64,000 nucleotides of DNA from Prevotella sp. CAG:1185 (GTDB taxonomy: Bacteria > Bacteroidota > Bacteroidia > Bacteroidales > Bacteroidaceae). Shown piece by piece: positions 47,911-57,559 of this stretch; the stretch's first letter is position 1; every line of letters begins with the position of its first letter. The position numbers and the translations under genes were made by a program. The notes beneath the pieces are model-generated. The model had not been told where the DNA came from and made no database searches. It saw only the letters and a program-made list of their open reading frames with translations. Location of the stretch: positions 6,220 to 70,219 of the forward strand of contig HF992589.1 of the NCBI GenBank assembly GCA_000436695.1, read 5' to 3'.

Positions 47911-48863
47911 TAGCTAACAACGTTTATAGGCTCATTGTCAATAAAAGCCTTAATATTTGAAGTTACAATATTCATAAGACGGACACGTGCTTCATATGTA
48001 GCCCAAGCAATGTGCGGAGTTATGTAAGCATTAGGAGCCTTGAAAAGAGGATTATCCTCACAAGGAGGTTCTTGGCACATTACATCAGCGCCATAACCGC
48101 CAAGTGTACCTTCATGTAAAGCCTCAGCCACATCATGTTCATTTACAAGTTGACCTCTTCCCGTATTTATAAGTATTGCACCATTTTTCATTTTCTTTAT
48201 TGTATCTTTATTTATCATTTCTTTTGTTGATTCAGACAATGGGCAATGCAAAGTAATGATATCACTAATACCAAGCAATCCTTCGAATGTTGTTTTTTGA
48301 ATACCATCTGGAAGGTCTGCAGAATTTTTACTTGTATATGCAAATACGTCCATACCAAATCCAGCAGCAACACATGCAACTTTAGAGCCAATATGTCCAA
48401 GTCCAACAACTCCCAATGTTTTACCAGCGAGTTCATTTAATGGCGTATCCCAATAACAAAAGTCTTTATTACGACTCCATTTCCCATCACGATTTTGCTG
48501 AGCATAATGCGCTACCCTATTAGTAAAATTTAATATGTGAGCAAACGTCATCTGTACAACACTATCTGTACTGTATGCAGGAACATTTGTAACTATAATT
48601 CCACGTTTTCTTGCAGCTTCGATATCCACAACATTGAAACCTGTTGCCAAAACACCTATATATTTCAATTTTGGCAATTGCTCAATAACACTAGCGGATA
48701 ATACTACTTTATTTGTCAATACTATGTCTGCATCCACAGTACGAGCGACAACATCATCAGGTGAAGTTCTGTCATATACAGTCAATTCGCCTAAATTCTC
48801 AATCTCACTCCAGGACAAATCACCTGGATTAACACTATATCCGTCTAAAATAACAATCTTCAT
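47910..48863 (-). CDS. D-2-hydroxyacid dehydrogenase (glycerate dehydrogenase-like)
   Basis: NAD(P)-dependent oxidoreductase of 317 aa. Nucleotide-binding GVVGLGHIGSKVACVAAGFG, catalytic Arg in INTGRGQLVNEHDVA, Glu in YGADVMCQEPP and His in YITPHIAWATYEAR are all in place. Closest to HprA/glycerate or hydroxypyruvate reductases by motif spacing; the exact substrate is not certain. In an operon with the TRIC-like gene, 20 nt after rarA. Confidence 0.88.
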   Translation of the reverse strand: MKIVILDGYSVNPGDLSWSEIENLGELTVYDRTSPDDVVARTVDADIVLTNKVVLSASVIEQLPKLKYIGVLATGFNVVDIEAARKRGIIVTNVPAYSTDSVVQMTFAHILNFTNRVAHYAQQNRDGKWSRNKDFCYWDTPLNELAGKTLGVVGLGHIGSKVACVAAGFGMDVFAYTSKNSADLPDGIQKTTFEGLLGISDIITLHCPLSESTKEMINKDTIKKMKNGAILINTGRGQLVNEHDVAEALHEGTLGGYGADVMCQEPPCEDNPLFKAPNAYITPHIAWATYEARVRLMNIVTSNIKAFIDNEPINVVS

Positions 48864-48882
48864 AACTATATATTAATTAAAA

Positions 48883-50157
48883 TTATTCTCTAAATCTATC
48901 ACCCCAACATTTTAGCATCCGTTGATATAATTTTTCCTCACTTGGAGAATGTTGTCCATGCCAAATACGTTCATCAATTATATCATCCGGCAAAAATTGC
49001 TGTTCTACGAAATTATTCGGATAATCATGTGAATATTTATATCCATCACTATATCCAAGATCGGCCATAAGCTTTGTAGGTGCATTACGCAAATGCAGCG
49101 GCACAGGAAGGTTACCCGTCTTTTTTACTAACTCTAATGCGTAATTGATTCCTTTATATGCCGAATTGCTTTTAGGACTAGTTGCGAGGTACACTACAGC
49201 CTCAGCAAGCGGTATTCTTCCTTCAGGCCATCCTATCTTATTTACTGCATCAAAAGCTGCATTTGCCAACAATAAAGCATTTGGATTTGCCAATCCAATA
49301 TCTTCCGATGCACTTATAACCAGCCGGCGCGCAATGAATTTAGGGTCTTCTCCCCCTTCTATCATTCTTGCCAACCAATATAATGCGGCATCAGGATCGG
49401 ATCCACGTATACTTTTAATAAACGCAGAAATAATGTCATAATGCATTTCTCCATCTTTATCATAAGCCAATGGATTTTGTTGCAGACATCCGACAACAAC
49501 ATCATCTGTAATTTCAATGGTATCACTTTTAACAGTATCTACAACCAATTCTAATATATTAAGAAGTTTTCTTGCATCTCCTCCACTATACCTTAAAATC
49601 GCTGTAGTATCTTTAAGTATAATATGTTTTTTTTTCAGTTCAACATCTTCATTAATAGCACGATGAAGAAGTTCAAGCAAATCCTCCTTTTCCAGTGGCT
49701 TCAATACATAAAGCTGGCATCTTGAAAGCAAGGGGCGTATAACCTCAAACGAAGGATTTTCAGTCGTTGCTCCAATTAATGTCACAATACCTTGCTCTAC
49801 AGCAGCTAACAGTGAATCTTGTTGGCTTTTGCTGAAACGATGTATCTCATCAATAAATAATATAGGTGTGAAATTATTGAAAAATCCCGCATTCTTAGCT
49901 TTATCAATAACATCTCGAACATCTTTAACCCCGCTTGTAACAGCACTTAATGTATAAAAAGGCACTTTGAGCTGATTTGCAACAATTAATGCTAATGTTG
50001 TTTTTCCCACCCCCGGTGGTCCCCACAAGATAAAAGATGTCACCCTCCCCGCTTCTAACATATTGCGAAGAACGGCATTCTTTCCGACAAGATGTTTTTG
50101 ACCTATATAATCGTCAAGAACCTTGGGTCGTAATCTTTCTGCTAAAGGCTTAACCAT
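48883..50157 (-). CDS. rarA: Replication-associated recombination protein RarA (MgsA)
   Basis: AAA+ ATPase acting at stalled replication forks; 424 aa. PLAERLRPKVLDDYIGQKHL, Walker A LWGPPGVGKTTLALIVANQL, Walker B LFIDEIHRFSKSQQDSLLAA, sensor TTENPSFEVIRPLLSRCQLY, and the C-terminal tetramer domain (ASEDIGLANPNAL, RNAPTKLMADLGY) are characteristic. First gene of the minus-strand trio. Confidence 0.96.
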   Translation of the reverse strand: MVKPLAERLRPKVLDDYIGQKHLVGKNAVLRNMLEAGRVTSFILWGPPGVGKTTLALIVANQLKVPFYTLSAVTSGVKDVRDVIDKAKNAGFFNNFTPILFIDEIHRFSKSQQDSLLAAVEQGIVTLIGATTENPSFEVIRPLLSRCQLYVLKPLEKEDLLELLHRAINEDVELKKKHIILKDTTAILRYSGGDARKLLNILELVVDTVKSDTIEITDDVVVGCLQQNPLAYDKDGEMHYDIISAFIKSIRGSDPDAALYWLARMIEGGEDPKFIARRLVISASEDIGLANPNALLLANAAFDAVNKIGWPEGRIPLAEAVVYLATSPKSNSAYKGINYALELVKKTGNLPVPLHLRNAPTKLMADLGYSDGYKYSHDYPNNFVEQQFLPDDIIDERIWHGQHSPSEEKLYQRMLKCWGDRFRE

Positions 50158-50275
50158 AAATGCAAAAGTAGGAAATATATGTCATTTATGCAAAAAATAT
50201 TGATTAAAAACTTGCGAATAAAAGATATTATATTACTTTTGCAGCAATCATAGAAACTGAAAATAATAATTAATA

Positions 50276-51043
50276 GTGAAAGTTACAATCCTCCAAACGG
50301 ACATAAAGTGGGCGCAACCTAATGAAAACCAGGTTGCAGCAAACAGACTAATATCCAACAGTCCAGGCTCAGACCTTTATGTCTTACCAGAGATGTGGTC
50401 AACAGGATTTATAACCAATCCGAAAAAGTTCTCAAAGAATATTAATTTCAACGAGTCACTTGATTGGATGAAAGAGACTGCCCAATCTAATCATTGTGTT
50501 CTATGCGGAAGCCTATCCATAACAACGCCACAGAATCAATATAAAAACAGGCTATATTTTGTTCTGCCAAATGGGGATTACTATTATTACGACAAGCACC
50601 ACTTGTTCAGCTATGGCGGTGAAGATATCTATTATACTGCAGGAACAGCAAGAACTGTTGTACAATATAACAATATAAGTTTTTTATTACAAACTTGCTA
50701 TGATTTAAGATTTCCTATTTGGATGCGCAACAATGAAGATTATGATGCCATTATTGTAGTAGCGAATTGGCCGAAGAACAGACGATATGCTTGGGATATT
50801 CTGCTGAGGGCAAGAGCAATCGAAAATCAATGTTATGTAATAGGTTCAAATCGTATCGGTTGTGACGAACAGTGTTCATATGATGGCGGCAGTGCAATAG
50901 TAGACGCGAAAGGCAATATTCTTTCAATTGCAGAAAACTCATGCGAGCAAACAATTACAGCAGAAATTGATATACAACAGCTACATTCATTTCGTTCAAA
51001 GTTTCCGGTGCTAAAAGATAGAGACAAATTTAATATAATATAG
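50276..51043 (+). CDS. Nitrilase-family amidohydrolase (omega-amidase, YafV-like)
   Basis: 255 aa, GTG start at 50276. Catalytic triad of the nitrilase fold: Glu in DLYVLPEMWSTGF, Lys in YYYDKHHLFSYGGED, Cys in LLQTCYDLRFPIWMRN. The YDLRFP and MWSTGF sequences point to the omega-amidase/Nit2 group, which hydrolyses alpha-ketoglutaramate or alpha-ketosuccinamate; carbamoylputrescine-type substrates are less likely. 21 nt before the next gene. Confidence 0.88.
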   Translation: MKVTILQTDIKWAQPNENQVAANRLISNSPGSDLYVLPEMWSTGFITNPKKFSKNINFNESLDWMKETAQSNHCVLCGSLSITTPQNQYKNRLYFVLPNGDYYYYDKHHLFSYGGEDIYYTAGTARTVVQYNNISFLLQTCYDLRFPIWMRNNEDYDAIIVVANWPKNRRYAWDILLRARAIENQCYVIGSNRIGCDEQCSYDGGSAIVDAKGNILSIAENSCEQTITAEIDIQQLHSFRSKFPVLKDRDKFNII

Positions 51044-51064
51044 AAATTAAAATAATAAAGAGAT

Positions 51065-51874
51065 ATGAAAGATATTGATAAGAAGTCACTTACATTAAAG
51101 ACTATTAACAAAAGCAACGTTTGGGATATTCAGGAAAACGATGTTTTCAGAATGCTTGAAGTAGCAGAAAAGGACTCGGATATAAGAGAAAACATCAAAC
51201 ATTACCTAGATATAATAAAAAGTGCTTTTGAAGTAGAAGAAATAAAAATTGATCGTCCTGAAATAATAAAAAAATACGAGGCACGTGGTTTTCAAATTGG
51301 AACAATGCCTATAGACGAAAGTCAAAAAATTAAAATTGGAATAAAGAAACGTCCAATATTAAGAGTCACAGATTTGACTTATGAAAATATCAGACACATT
51401 TCTGCAACAAAATTACTTGAGGTTATAGACCGAAACTTCGGTGGCGGTTGGGACTCTTTATCACAAAGTATTCAAGACATAATACAAAGTGGCTTCGATA
51501 TAAGTACCACTACATTACCAAAAGATCGCCTACATAAGGCTGGCGGTATGTATGAAAAGAAGGTCGAAGACGGATTTGCCGTATTGGAGATTCCAAAAGG
51601 AGCTTGGATTGAAGCAATATTTGCAAAATTGAAACCAGAAACAGAAAAACCACGTCTAAAATTTGGTTCAGACGAGTCTAACAAATATGACTCTGATGAT
51701 GATGACGATGAAGATCTACCAGATATAGATGAGAAATATAACGATCCTGATGATGATGACGACGCTTTCGATGATGATAAACTGACAGAAGAAAGTTATA
51801 GGACTACAATTGAGGAAGATCCGGCTGACCTTGATCTTACTGCCGAAGATGTAGCAGACGACGACGCTTACTAA
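51065..51874 (+). CDS. Unknown protein with very acidic C-terminus
   Basis: 269 aa, cytoplasmic, family not recognised. Residues 1-205 form a mixed alpha/beta part (VFRMLEVAEKDSDIRENIKH, KKRPILRVTDLTYENIRHIS, NFGGGWDSLSQSIQDIIQ). From about 203 the tail is dominated by Asp and Glu: YDSDDDDDEDLPDIDEKYND, PDDDDDAFDDDK and so on. Acidic tails of this kind often bind basic proteins or mimic nucleic acid, but nothing here proves that. Terminator follows at 51926. Confidence 0.7.
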   Translation: MKDIDKKSLTLKTINKSNVWDIQENDVFRMLEVAEKDSDIRENIKHYLDIIKSAFEVEEIKIDRPEIIKKYEARGFQIGTMPIDESQKIKIGIKKRPILRVTDLTYENIRHISATKLLEVIDRNFGGGWDSLSQSIQDIIQSGFDISTTTLPKDRLHKAGGMYEKKVEDGFAVLEIPKGAWIEAIFAKLKPETEKPRLKFGSDESNKYDSDDDDDEDLPDIDEKYNDPDDDDDAFDDDKLTEESYRTTIEEDPADLDLTAEDVADDDAY

Positions 51875-51925
51875 TAACAATAAAAGATAATATTACCATA
51901 AACGGATATATTTTATTTGCTGTCA

Positions 51926-51966
51926 AAAAGGCCATATGTCAAATAAGATAGGACATATGGTCTTTT
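51926..51966 (+). terminator. Terminator after the acidic protein gene
   Basis: AAAAGGCCATATGTC (51926-51940) pairs with GACATATGGTCTTTT (51952-51966), one G-U, followed by TATTTTG. Confidence 0.9.
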
Positions 51967-52078
51967 TATTTTGTAATCTATTTATCATTTCGTAAACTGT
52001 ATAAAGTTTTCACATTATAAAATAAATTATCAAACTATCTTTTTATTTATTTTATTATCGGAATTTAATTTTTATCAT

Positions 52079-52086
52079 TACCTTTG
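52079..52086 (+). promoter_or_regulatory. Promoter -7 box of the cobalamin locus
   Basis: TACCTTTG matches TAnnTTTG; no good TTTG at the expected -33 distance. It lies just before the riboswitch. Confidence 0.5.
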
Positions 52087-52094
52087 CAACATCA

Positions 52095-52252
52095 ATCGGT
52101 TCATCTTACGATGATTAAAAGGGAATAAGGTGAAAACCCTTAACAGTCCCGCTGCTGTAATTTGTCTTTTATGAAGCAAACAAAAAGCCACTGTGTATTA
52201 TAGGGAAGGCGTTTGCTTTAATGACAATAAGTCAGAAGACCTGCCATTGAAA
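52095..52252 (+). ncRNA. Cobalamin (B12) riboswitch
   Basis: Contains the ordered conserved elements of the B12 aptamer: CGGTTC at the start, GGGAATAAGGTGAAAACCCT (52131-52140 region), AACAGTCCCGCTGCTGTAA (the B12 box core), AAAGCCACTGTG, GGGAAGGCG and AGTCAGAAGACCTGCC. A small hairpin CTGCTT/AAGCAG (52266-52283) just before the btuB ATG may be the expression platform. It should shut down the uptake operon when adenosylcobalamin is plentiful. Confidence 0.95.
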
Positions 52253-52303
52253 TTATTTATCCCATCTGCTTCGAGGAAAGCAGTTGATAAAACTATTAAC
52301 TGA

Positions 52304-54292
52304 ATGAAAAGAATAACAGTATTTTTACTGGCATGTTCTGTCTCTATGCTGTCCAATGCACAGAATGTAGACAATGATACAATTGATAATTCATATCAAT
52401 TGCAAGATATTATTATTACAGAAAATAAGAAAAAGAACGAGATAACAAGTACTGCACCTTTATATATAATAAGTAATAAAAGTCTTAACATAGCGGGCAC
52501 AACAGATATTGCAGACGCTTTAAACCGCATTCCCGGAATAACTATTCGCGACTATGGTGGCGCCGGTGGAATGAAAACAGTCTCTGTAAGAAGTTTTGGT
52601 ACTCAACATACAGGTGTAAGTTATGACGGAATAATGCTTAGTGACTGCCAAAGCGGTCAAATAGATTTATCACGTTATTCTTTGGAAAATGTTGATGACA
52701 TATCACTTGTTATTGGTGATAATGATGATATTTTTTTACCCGCTAAAAATGCAAGTTTACCTGCAATAATAAACATTAATACAATTAAATCACCAACAAA
52801 CGATTTATTACCGCATCTAACTTCACAGCTTAAAATCGGTTCATTTGGCTACATAAGTCCTTTTGTAAGATATGAACAAAATTTGTCACACAGCTTTGCT
52901 TTGTCAGCTATTGGCGAATTTGTTTATGCAGAAAATGATTACCCGTTTACATTACGTAACATATCTGTTGTAACAAAAGAACGCCGAACAAACAGCAGAA
53001 TGAAATCCGGACATGGTGAAGCAAATTTTATATGGAATATAAATAAACATAATCAGCTTGATGGAAAACTTTATTATTACGACAATGACAGGCTGTTGCC
53101 AGGGCAAGTTAGGTACTATACAAATTTAAGCAATGAAAAGTTAAGAGACCAAAACTTTTTTGCTCAACTTGGATATCGGACTTTTAATGGTAATAATCTT
53201 TCATTTAAATTTAAAGCTAAATACAATTGGGCTGCATCAAAATATAAAGACGGATCATATAGTGACGGAATCAAGGATGCTGACTATTGGCAAAGAGAAA
53301 TTTACTCATCAGCATGTATTCTGTATACACCATTTGCAGACTGGGCATTTAGCTATGCTGCCGATTATAGTTTTAACAATATGAACAGTAGTCTTTCTAC
53401 AGATACACGCCCATACCGGCATACAATACTTCAGAGTGCTACAATAAAGTATAAGACATCTCGCATCTCTATTATTGGGAAATTATTATATTCACTATAT
53501 TTCAACGATGCACAATATGGAAAGTCTGCAAAAAACTTAAGAAAATTGTCACCTTCGTTATCAATGTCATATAAAATTTTCAACGATAAAAATATCTATG
53601 TCAGAGCATCTTATAAAAATATATTTAGGTCTCCGACATTTAACGAATCATATTTTTATCATTTTGGAAGTACTGATTTATTGCCCGAGACCACAGACCA
53701 GTATAATATAGGATTTACGTTTCTCAAAAATGTATCTAACAACACAAGTTTAAAGATAACATTGGACGGATATATGAATCATGTCAAAGACAAGATTGTA
53801 GCTGTCCCATATAATATGTTTATATGGACGAATGTAAATATAGGCAAGGTCAAAGTTCTCGGTTTTGACGCAACAGCCAATTTATCATACAAATTTTCAG
53901 ACAGACACTCTTTAATCTTTACAACCAGTTATAGTATACAGAGCGCAAAGAATCGTACTAATCCAGATTCTCCATATTACGGATATCAAATTGCTTATAC
54001 ACCATTACATTCCGGCAGTGTATCATTATGTTATGAGAATCCTTGGGTTAATGTAACTTTGCATGGTACAGGTATGAGCAGTAGAAGTGCTAATAACGAA
54101 CATTACGAAGATTCTAACATTCCTGGATTCTTTGATACCGGTATTACACTATTCAGATCATTTAAAGTCTTAAAAAATGAAATAACATTAAAAGGAGACA
54201 TCAAGAATTTATTTAATAAACAATATGAAATAGTTAAAGCGTATCCAATGCCTGGAATTAGCTACCAATTTTCAATAAATTATAAATTTTAA
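52304..54292 (+). CDS. btuB: TonB-dependent cobalamin receptor (BtuB-like)
   Basis: Outer-membrane active transporter, 662 aa, signal peptide MKRITVFLLACSVSMLSNAQ. Plug domain: YQLQDIIITENKKKNEITST, ADALNRIPGITIRDYGGAGG, TVSVRSFGTQHTGVSYDGI. The barrel ends with the terminal aromatic strand YQFSINYKF. Substrate assignment comes from the B12 riboswitch directly upstream and the cobalamin-type genes downstream. Confidence 0.92.
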   Translation: MKRITVFLLACSVSMLSNAQNVDNDTIDNSYQLQDIIITENKKKNEITSTAPLYIISNKSLNIAGTTDIADALNRIPGITIRDYGGAGGMKTVSVRSFGTQHTGVSYDGIMLSDCQSGQIDLSRYSLENVDDISLVIGDNDDIFLPAKNASLPAIININTIKSPTNDLLPHLTSQLKIGSFGYISPFVRYEQNLSHSFALSAIGEFVYAENDYPFTLRNISVVTKERRTNSRMKSGHGEANFIWNINKHNQLDGKLYYYDNDRLLPGQVRYYTNLSNEKLRDQNFFAQLGYRTFNGNNLSFKFKAKYNWAASKYKDGSYSDGIKDADYWQREIYSSACILYTPFADWAFSYAADYSFNNMNSSLSTDTRPYRHTILQSATIKYKTSRISIIGKLLYSLYFNDAQYGKSAKNLRKLSPSLSMSYKIFNDKNIYVRASYKNIFRSPTFNESYFYHFGSTDLLPETTDQYNIGFTFLKNVSNNTSLKITLDGYMNHVKDKIVAVPYNMFIWTNVNIGKVKVLGFDATANLSYKFSDRHSLIFTTSYSIQSAKNRTNPDSPYYGYQIAYTPLHSGSVSLCYENPWVNVTLHGTGMSSRSANNEHYEDSNIPGFFDTGITLFRSFKVLKNEITLKGDIKNLFNKQYEIVKAYPMPGISYQFSINYKF

Positions 54293-54304
54293 CACTAAAC
54301 AAAA

Positions 54305-55420
54305 ATGAAGAAATTTTTAAGTTTTGCAGCAATTGCATTATGTGTGTCATTTGCATCATGCAGTGACGAAGACGACGCTTATGTACCTAAACCCGTTGAC
54401 GTCAGCACAGGCGTTTTTGTAATCAATTCAGGTAATCAAAGTTCTCAGATTAGTGGAAGTATTACATCTATAGATTATAAATCACTTACTGCCACTCAGA
54501 AAGTTTTCCAGGCCGCCAATGGACGAAATCTTGGAACAACGCCCAATGATGCTATTATTTATGGCGAGAAAATGTATATCGTTGTAACAGGTGAAAATAT
54601 TGTAGAAGTTGTAAACAAAAACGATATGCGTTCTATCGCAACAATAAAGACCGCAGACAAGATGGGAGCGGACAAAGGTGAAAATCCTAGACATCTTGCT
54701 TCAGGAAACGGTAAAATATATCTGTCCACATTTAAAGGATACGTTGCAGAAATAGACACTACATCATTTAATATTGACAATATTTATCAAGCTGGCTCAT
54801 ATCCTGAGGGACTTGCAGTTGACGGCAATATGTTATATGTTGCCAACAGTAGCTATGGAAGTGGTACAAACCCATCAATTTCATACATAAATCTAAAAGA
54901 TGGAAGTGTAACCAATCTTACCGATCCACTAATCACAAATCCTGTTGGAATCAGCGTTATCGATGGAAATCTTTATGTAATGGATAGTGGTTTATATGAT
55001 TCCAATTATAACCAATATGGTGCCGGCGTCAAAAAAATAACAGCAGACAAAAAAGTATCAAATATCATTGAAGCTACAATGATGGCAGCAGACAAGAATA
55101 ATATCTATGTCATAAACGCTCCTTACAGTTATACATCTCCTGTCACACCAACCTATAGTATATACAACATTGCAAGTGGCGAACTTAAAACATTCATCAA
55201 AGACAATCTGCCATTTAGTCCTTCTGCAATTGGTGTCGACCCTGTAAGCGGTAATGTTTTTATTACATCTTATAGCGAGAATCCTGACACAGGATATGCC
55301 AGTTACAATACCGATGGTTATATAAATATGTATGATCAGAACGGAGCTTTCATAAAGACATTTGCAACAGGAGTTGGTCCTACATCAATAGTATTCAATA
55401 CAGGTGTTGTTTATGAATAA
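54305..55420 (+). CDS. btuG: Surface beta-propeller lipoprotein, BtuG-like
   Basis: 371 aa. Lipoprotein signal MKKFLSFAAIALCVSFASC followed by SDEDD, an acidic stretch of the kind that exports lipoproteins to the cell surface in Bacteroidota. The rest is a YncE/DUF5074-type beta-propeller with repeats such as AIIYGEKMYIVVTGENIVEV, YPEGLAVDGNMLYVANSSYG, NPVGISVIDGNLYVMDSGLY. In Bacteroides BtuG caps BtuB and binds B12 very tightly; gene order and fold support the same role here. 12 nt after btuB. Confidence 0.8.
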   Translation: MKKFLSFAAIALCVSFASCSDEDDAYVPKPVDVSTGVFVINSGNQSSQISGSITSIDYKSLTATQKVFQAANGRNLGTTPNDAIIYGEKMYIVVTGENIVEVVNKNDMRSIATIKTADKMGADKGENPRHLASGNGKIYLSTFKGYVAEIDTTSFNIDNIYQAGSYPEGLAVDGNMLYVANSSYGSGTNPSISYINLKDGSVTNLTDPLITNPVGISVIDGNLYVMDSGLYDSNYNQYGAGVKKITADKKVSNIIEATMMAADKNNIYVINAPYSYTSPVTPTYSIYNIASGELKTFIKDNLPFSPSAIGVDPVSGNVFITSYSENPDTGYASYNTDGYINMYDQNGAFIKTFATGVGPTSIVFNTGVVYE

Positions 55421-56546
55421 ACATATAAGCATCGTTTTTTTTATTTTGTCAGTGCTGATTACCTTGGCTTCATGCCGGGGTAACAGCACTGTTACTTCTT
55501 TTAGCGGCGGCGATACCGTAAAGCTAAAATATGCCAAACAGCTACAGATCATTAAATGCAATGATTATACAGTTGTCACTCTTAATGACCCATGGAATAA
55601 GGGTAAAATTCTACATACATATATCTTGGTGCCTTCAAATAAAAATTTACCAAAAGACCTGCCTCATGGTACTGTCGTAAGAACTCCACTGCAAAGAGCC
55701 GTTATTACAACATCTGTCCATTGCGGACTGATTATGTCTTTCGGTAAACAAAATAGCATAAAGGGTGTATGTGATATCAGATATATTAACATGCCGTGGA
55801 TTCAACAACAATGTAAAGCAAAAAAAATAGCAGATTGTGGTAGCGGCATAACACCCACACTTGAAAAAATAATCGAAATAAACGCCGATGCTATATTAAT
55901 ATCTCCTTTTCAAAACAGTGGTGGATATGGCCGGTTGAATGAATGGAAAAAGCCAATAATAGAAACGGCAGATTATATGGAGACGTCTGCACTAGGGCGT
56001 GCAGAATGGATGAAGTTTTATGGAATGCTATTTGGAGCGGAAAAACAGGCAGACAATATATTTAATGAAGTTGAGACTAAATACAATAAATTAAAACAGA
56101 TTGCCAAAGCATCAAATACTAGACATTCTGTTATTATTGACAATATGAATGGTTCTGTTTGGTATGTGCCTGGAGGACAAAGTACTATCGGGCAGATTAT
56201 AGCTGATGCAAATGCGAGCTATCCGTTTTCTGACAACAAAAACAGTGGCAGTTTAGCCTTGCCTTTTGAAACTGTCCTTGAAAGAGCAGGCAACTGCGAT
56301 ATATGGCTTATAAGATATAATAGCACCAGCAACGCAACATACAAGTCATTACTGACAGAAAATAGCGGATATTCACAATTTAAGGCCTTTAAGAATAAAA
56401 TGGTGTTCGGCTGCAATACAAACACTAATACGTTCTATGAAGATACACCTTTTCATCCAGATCTGTTGCTGCGTGATTTTATCATAATAACTCATCCTGA
56501 AATAAAGACACTTGGAGAAGCAAAATATTTTGAGCAAATAAAATGA
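55413..56546 (+). CDS. btuF: ABC transporter substrate-binding lipoprotein (BtuF-like)
   Basis: 377 aa. ATG 55413 overlaps the btuG stop and gives signal MNKHISIVFFILSVLITLAS with lipobox Cys next. Helical-backbone binding protein: SVHCGLIMSFGKQNSIKGVC, KIIEINADAILISPFQNSGG, GGQSTIGQIIADANASYPFS, ILIR-type ligand loop NCDIWLIRYNS. Binds cobalamin in the periplasm for the BtuC permease. Confidence 0.85.
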   Translation: MNKHISIVFFILSVLITLASCRGNSTVTSFSGGDTVKLKYAKQLQIIKCNDYTVVTLNDPWNKGKILHTYILVPSNKNLPKDLPHGTVVRTPLQRAVITTSVHCGLIMSFGKQNSIKGVCDIRYINMPWIQQQCKAKKIADCGSGITPTLEKIIEINADAILISPFQNSGGYGRLNEWKKPIIETADYMETSALGRAEWMKFYGMLFGAEKQADNIFNEVETKYNKLKQIAKASNTRHSVIIDNMNGSVWYVPGGQSTIGQIIADANASYPFSDNKNSGSLALPFETVLERAGNCDIWLIRYNSTSNATYKSLLTENSGYSQFKAFKNKMVFGCNTNTNTFYEDTPFHPDLLLRDFIIITHPEIKTLGEAKYFEQIK

Positions 56547-57559
56547 AAAGAAATTACAGATTCTTCGTGATAATCATTCCGACTATAGTTTTACTATTTA
56601 TCATAAATATAATCTATGGTGCAGTGAAGATTCCAATGAATAGTATCATTGACATATTTTGCGGCAACAACAATGTAAGTGACAGTTGGAAATACATTAT
56701 ATTGGAAACACGCCTGCCACAAGCTTTAACCACAATATTATGTGGAGGAGCCTTAGCTGTAAGTGGATTACTTTTACAGACTGCATTCTGTAATCCACTT
56801 GCAGGTCCGTCAATTTTTGGTATTAATAGCGGGGCAAGCCTTGGAGTGGCATTTGTAATGCTACTGTTCGGCGGAAGTATCACTGCAGGAACTGTTTCAT
56901 TAACCGGCTTTTTTGCAATATTGATTGCTGCATTTTTTGGAGCAATAGCAGTAATGGCGATATTATTATTGTTTTCGAATATTGTGAATAACAATGTCAT
57001 GCTCCTCATTACCGGCATTATGATAGGCTATATATCATCATCAGCAATATCTCTACTTAATTTTTTTGCTACAGAAGAAGGTGTACATTCTTATATGATA
57101 TGGGGACTTGGAAATTTTGGTGGCGTTTCAATGACTCAAATGCCAATGTTTGCAGTAGTAACTATTGCCGGTCTTATTTGTTCGTTACTTCTTATTAAAC
57201 CTTTAAATGCAATTTTACTTGGTGAACAATATGCGGAAAACCTTGGAATAAACACAATAAGGCTACGCAACTGTCTGTTGATCGTTACAGGTCTGCTTAC
57301 AGCTGTTACTACAGCATATTGTGGTCCAATTGCTTTTATTGGACTGGCTGTACCACATATAGCAAGAATGTTTCTCAAAACAGATAACCATCGATATTTA
57401 ATACCTGGTACAATTCTTACTGGAGCTGCCATATCATTGTTATGTAATATTATTTGTGTACTTCCGGGCGAAAATGGAATCATTCCTTTAAATGCCGTTA
57501 CACCGATCATGGGAGCACCTGTTATCATATATGTTATTATAAAAGGAAGACACCAATAA
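56543..57559 (+). CDS. btuC: Cobalamin ABC transporter permease (FecCD family)
   Basis: 338 aa, ten TM helices. ETRLPQALTTILCGGALAVS, LAGPSIFGINSGASLGVAFV, cytoplasmic coupling region GEQYAENLGINTIRLRNCLL and CGPIAFIGLAVPHIARM are hallmarks of BtuC/FhuB/FecD permeases. Starts four bases before the btuF stop. The ATP-binding subunit (BtuD) that normally follows is not encoded next to it. Confidence 0.9.
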   Translation: MKRNYRFFVIIIPTIVLLFIINIIYGAVKIPMNSIIDIFCGNNNVSDSWKYIILETRLPQALTTILCGGALAVSGLLLQTAFCNPLAGPSIFGINSGASLGVAFVMLLFGGSITAGTVSLTGFFAILIAAFFGAIAVMAILLLFSNIVNNNVMLLITGIMIGYISSSAISLLNFFATEEGVHSYMIWGLGNFGGVSMTQMPMFAVVTIAGLICSLLLIKPLNAILLGEQYAENLGINTIRLRNCLLIVTGLLTAVTTAYCGPIAFIGLAVPHIARMFLKTDNHRYLIPGTILTGAAISLLCNIICVLPGENGIIPLNAVTPIMGAPVIIYVIIKGRHQ

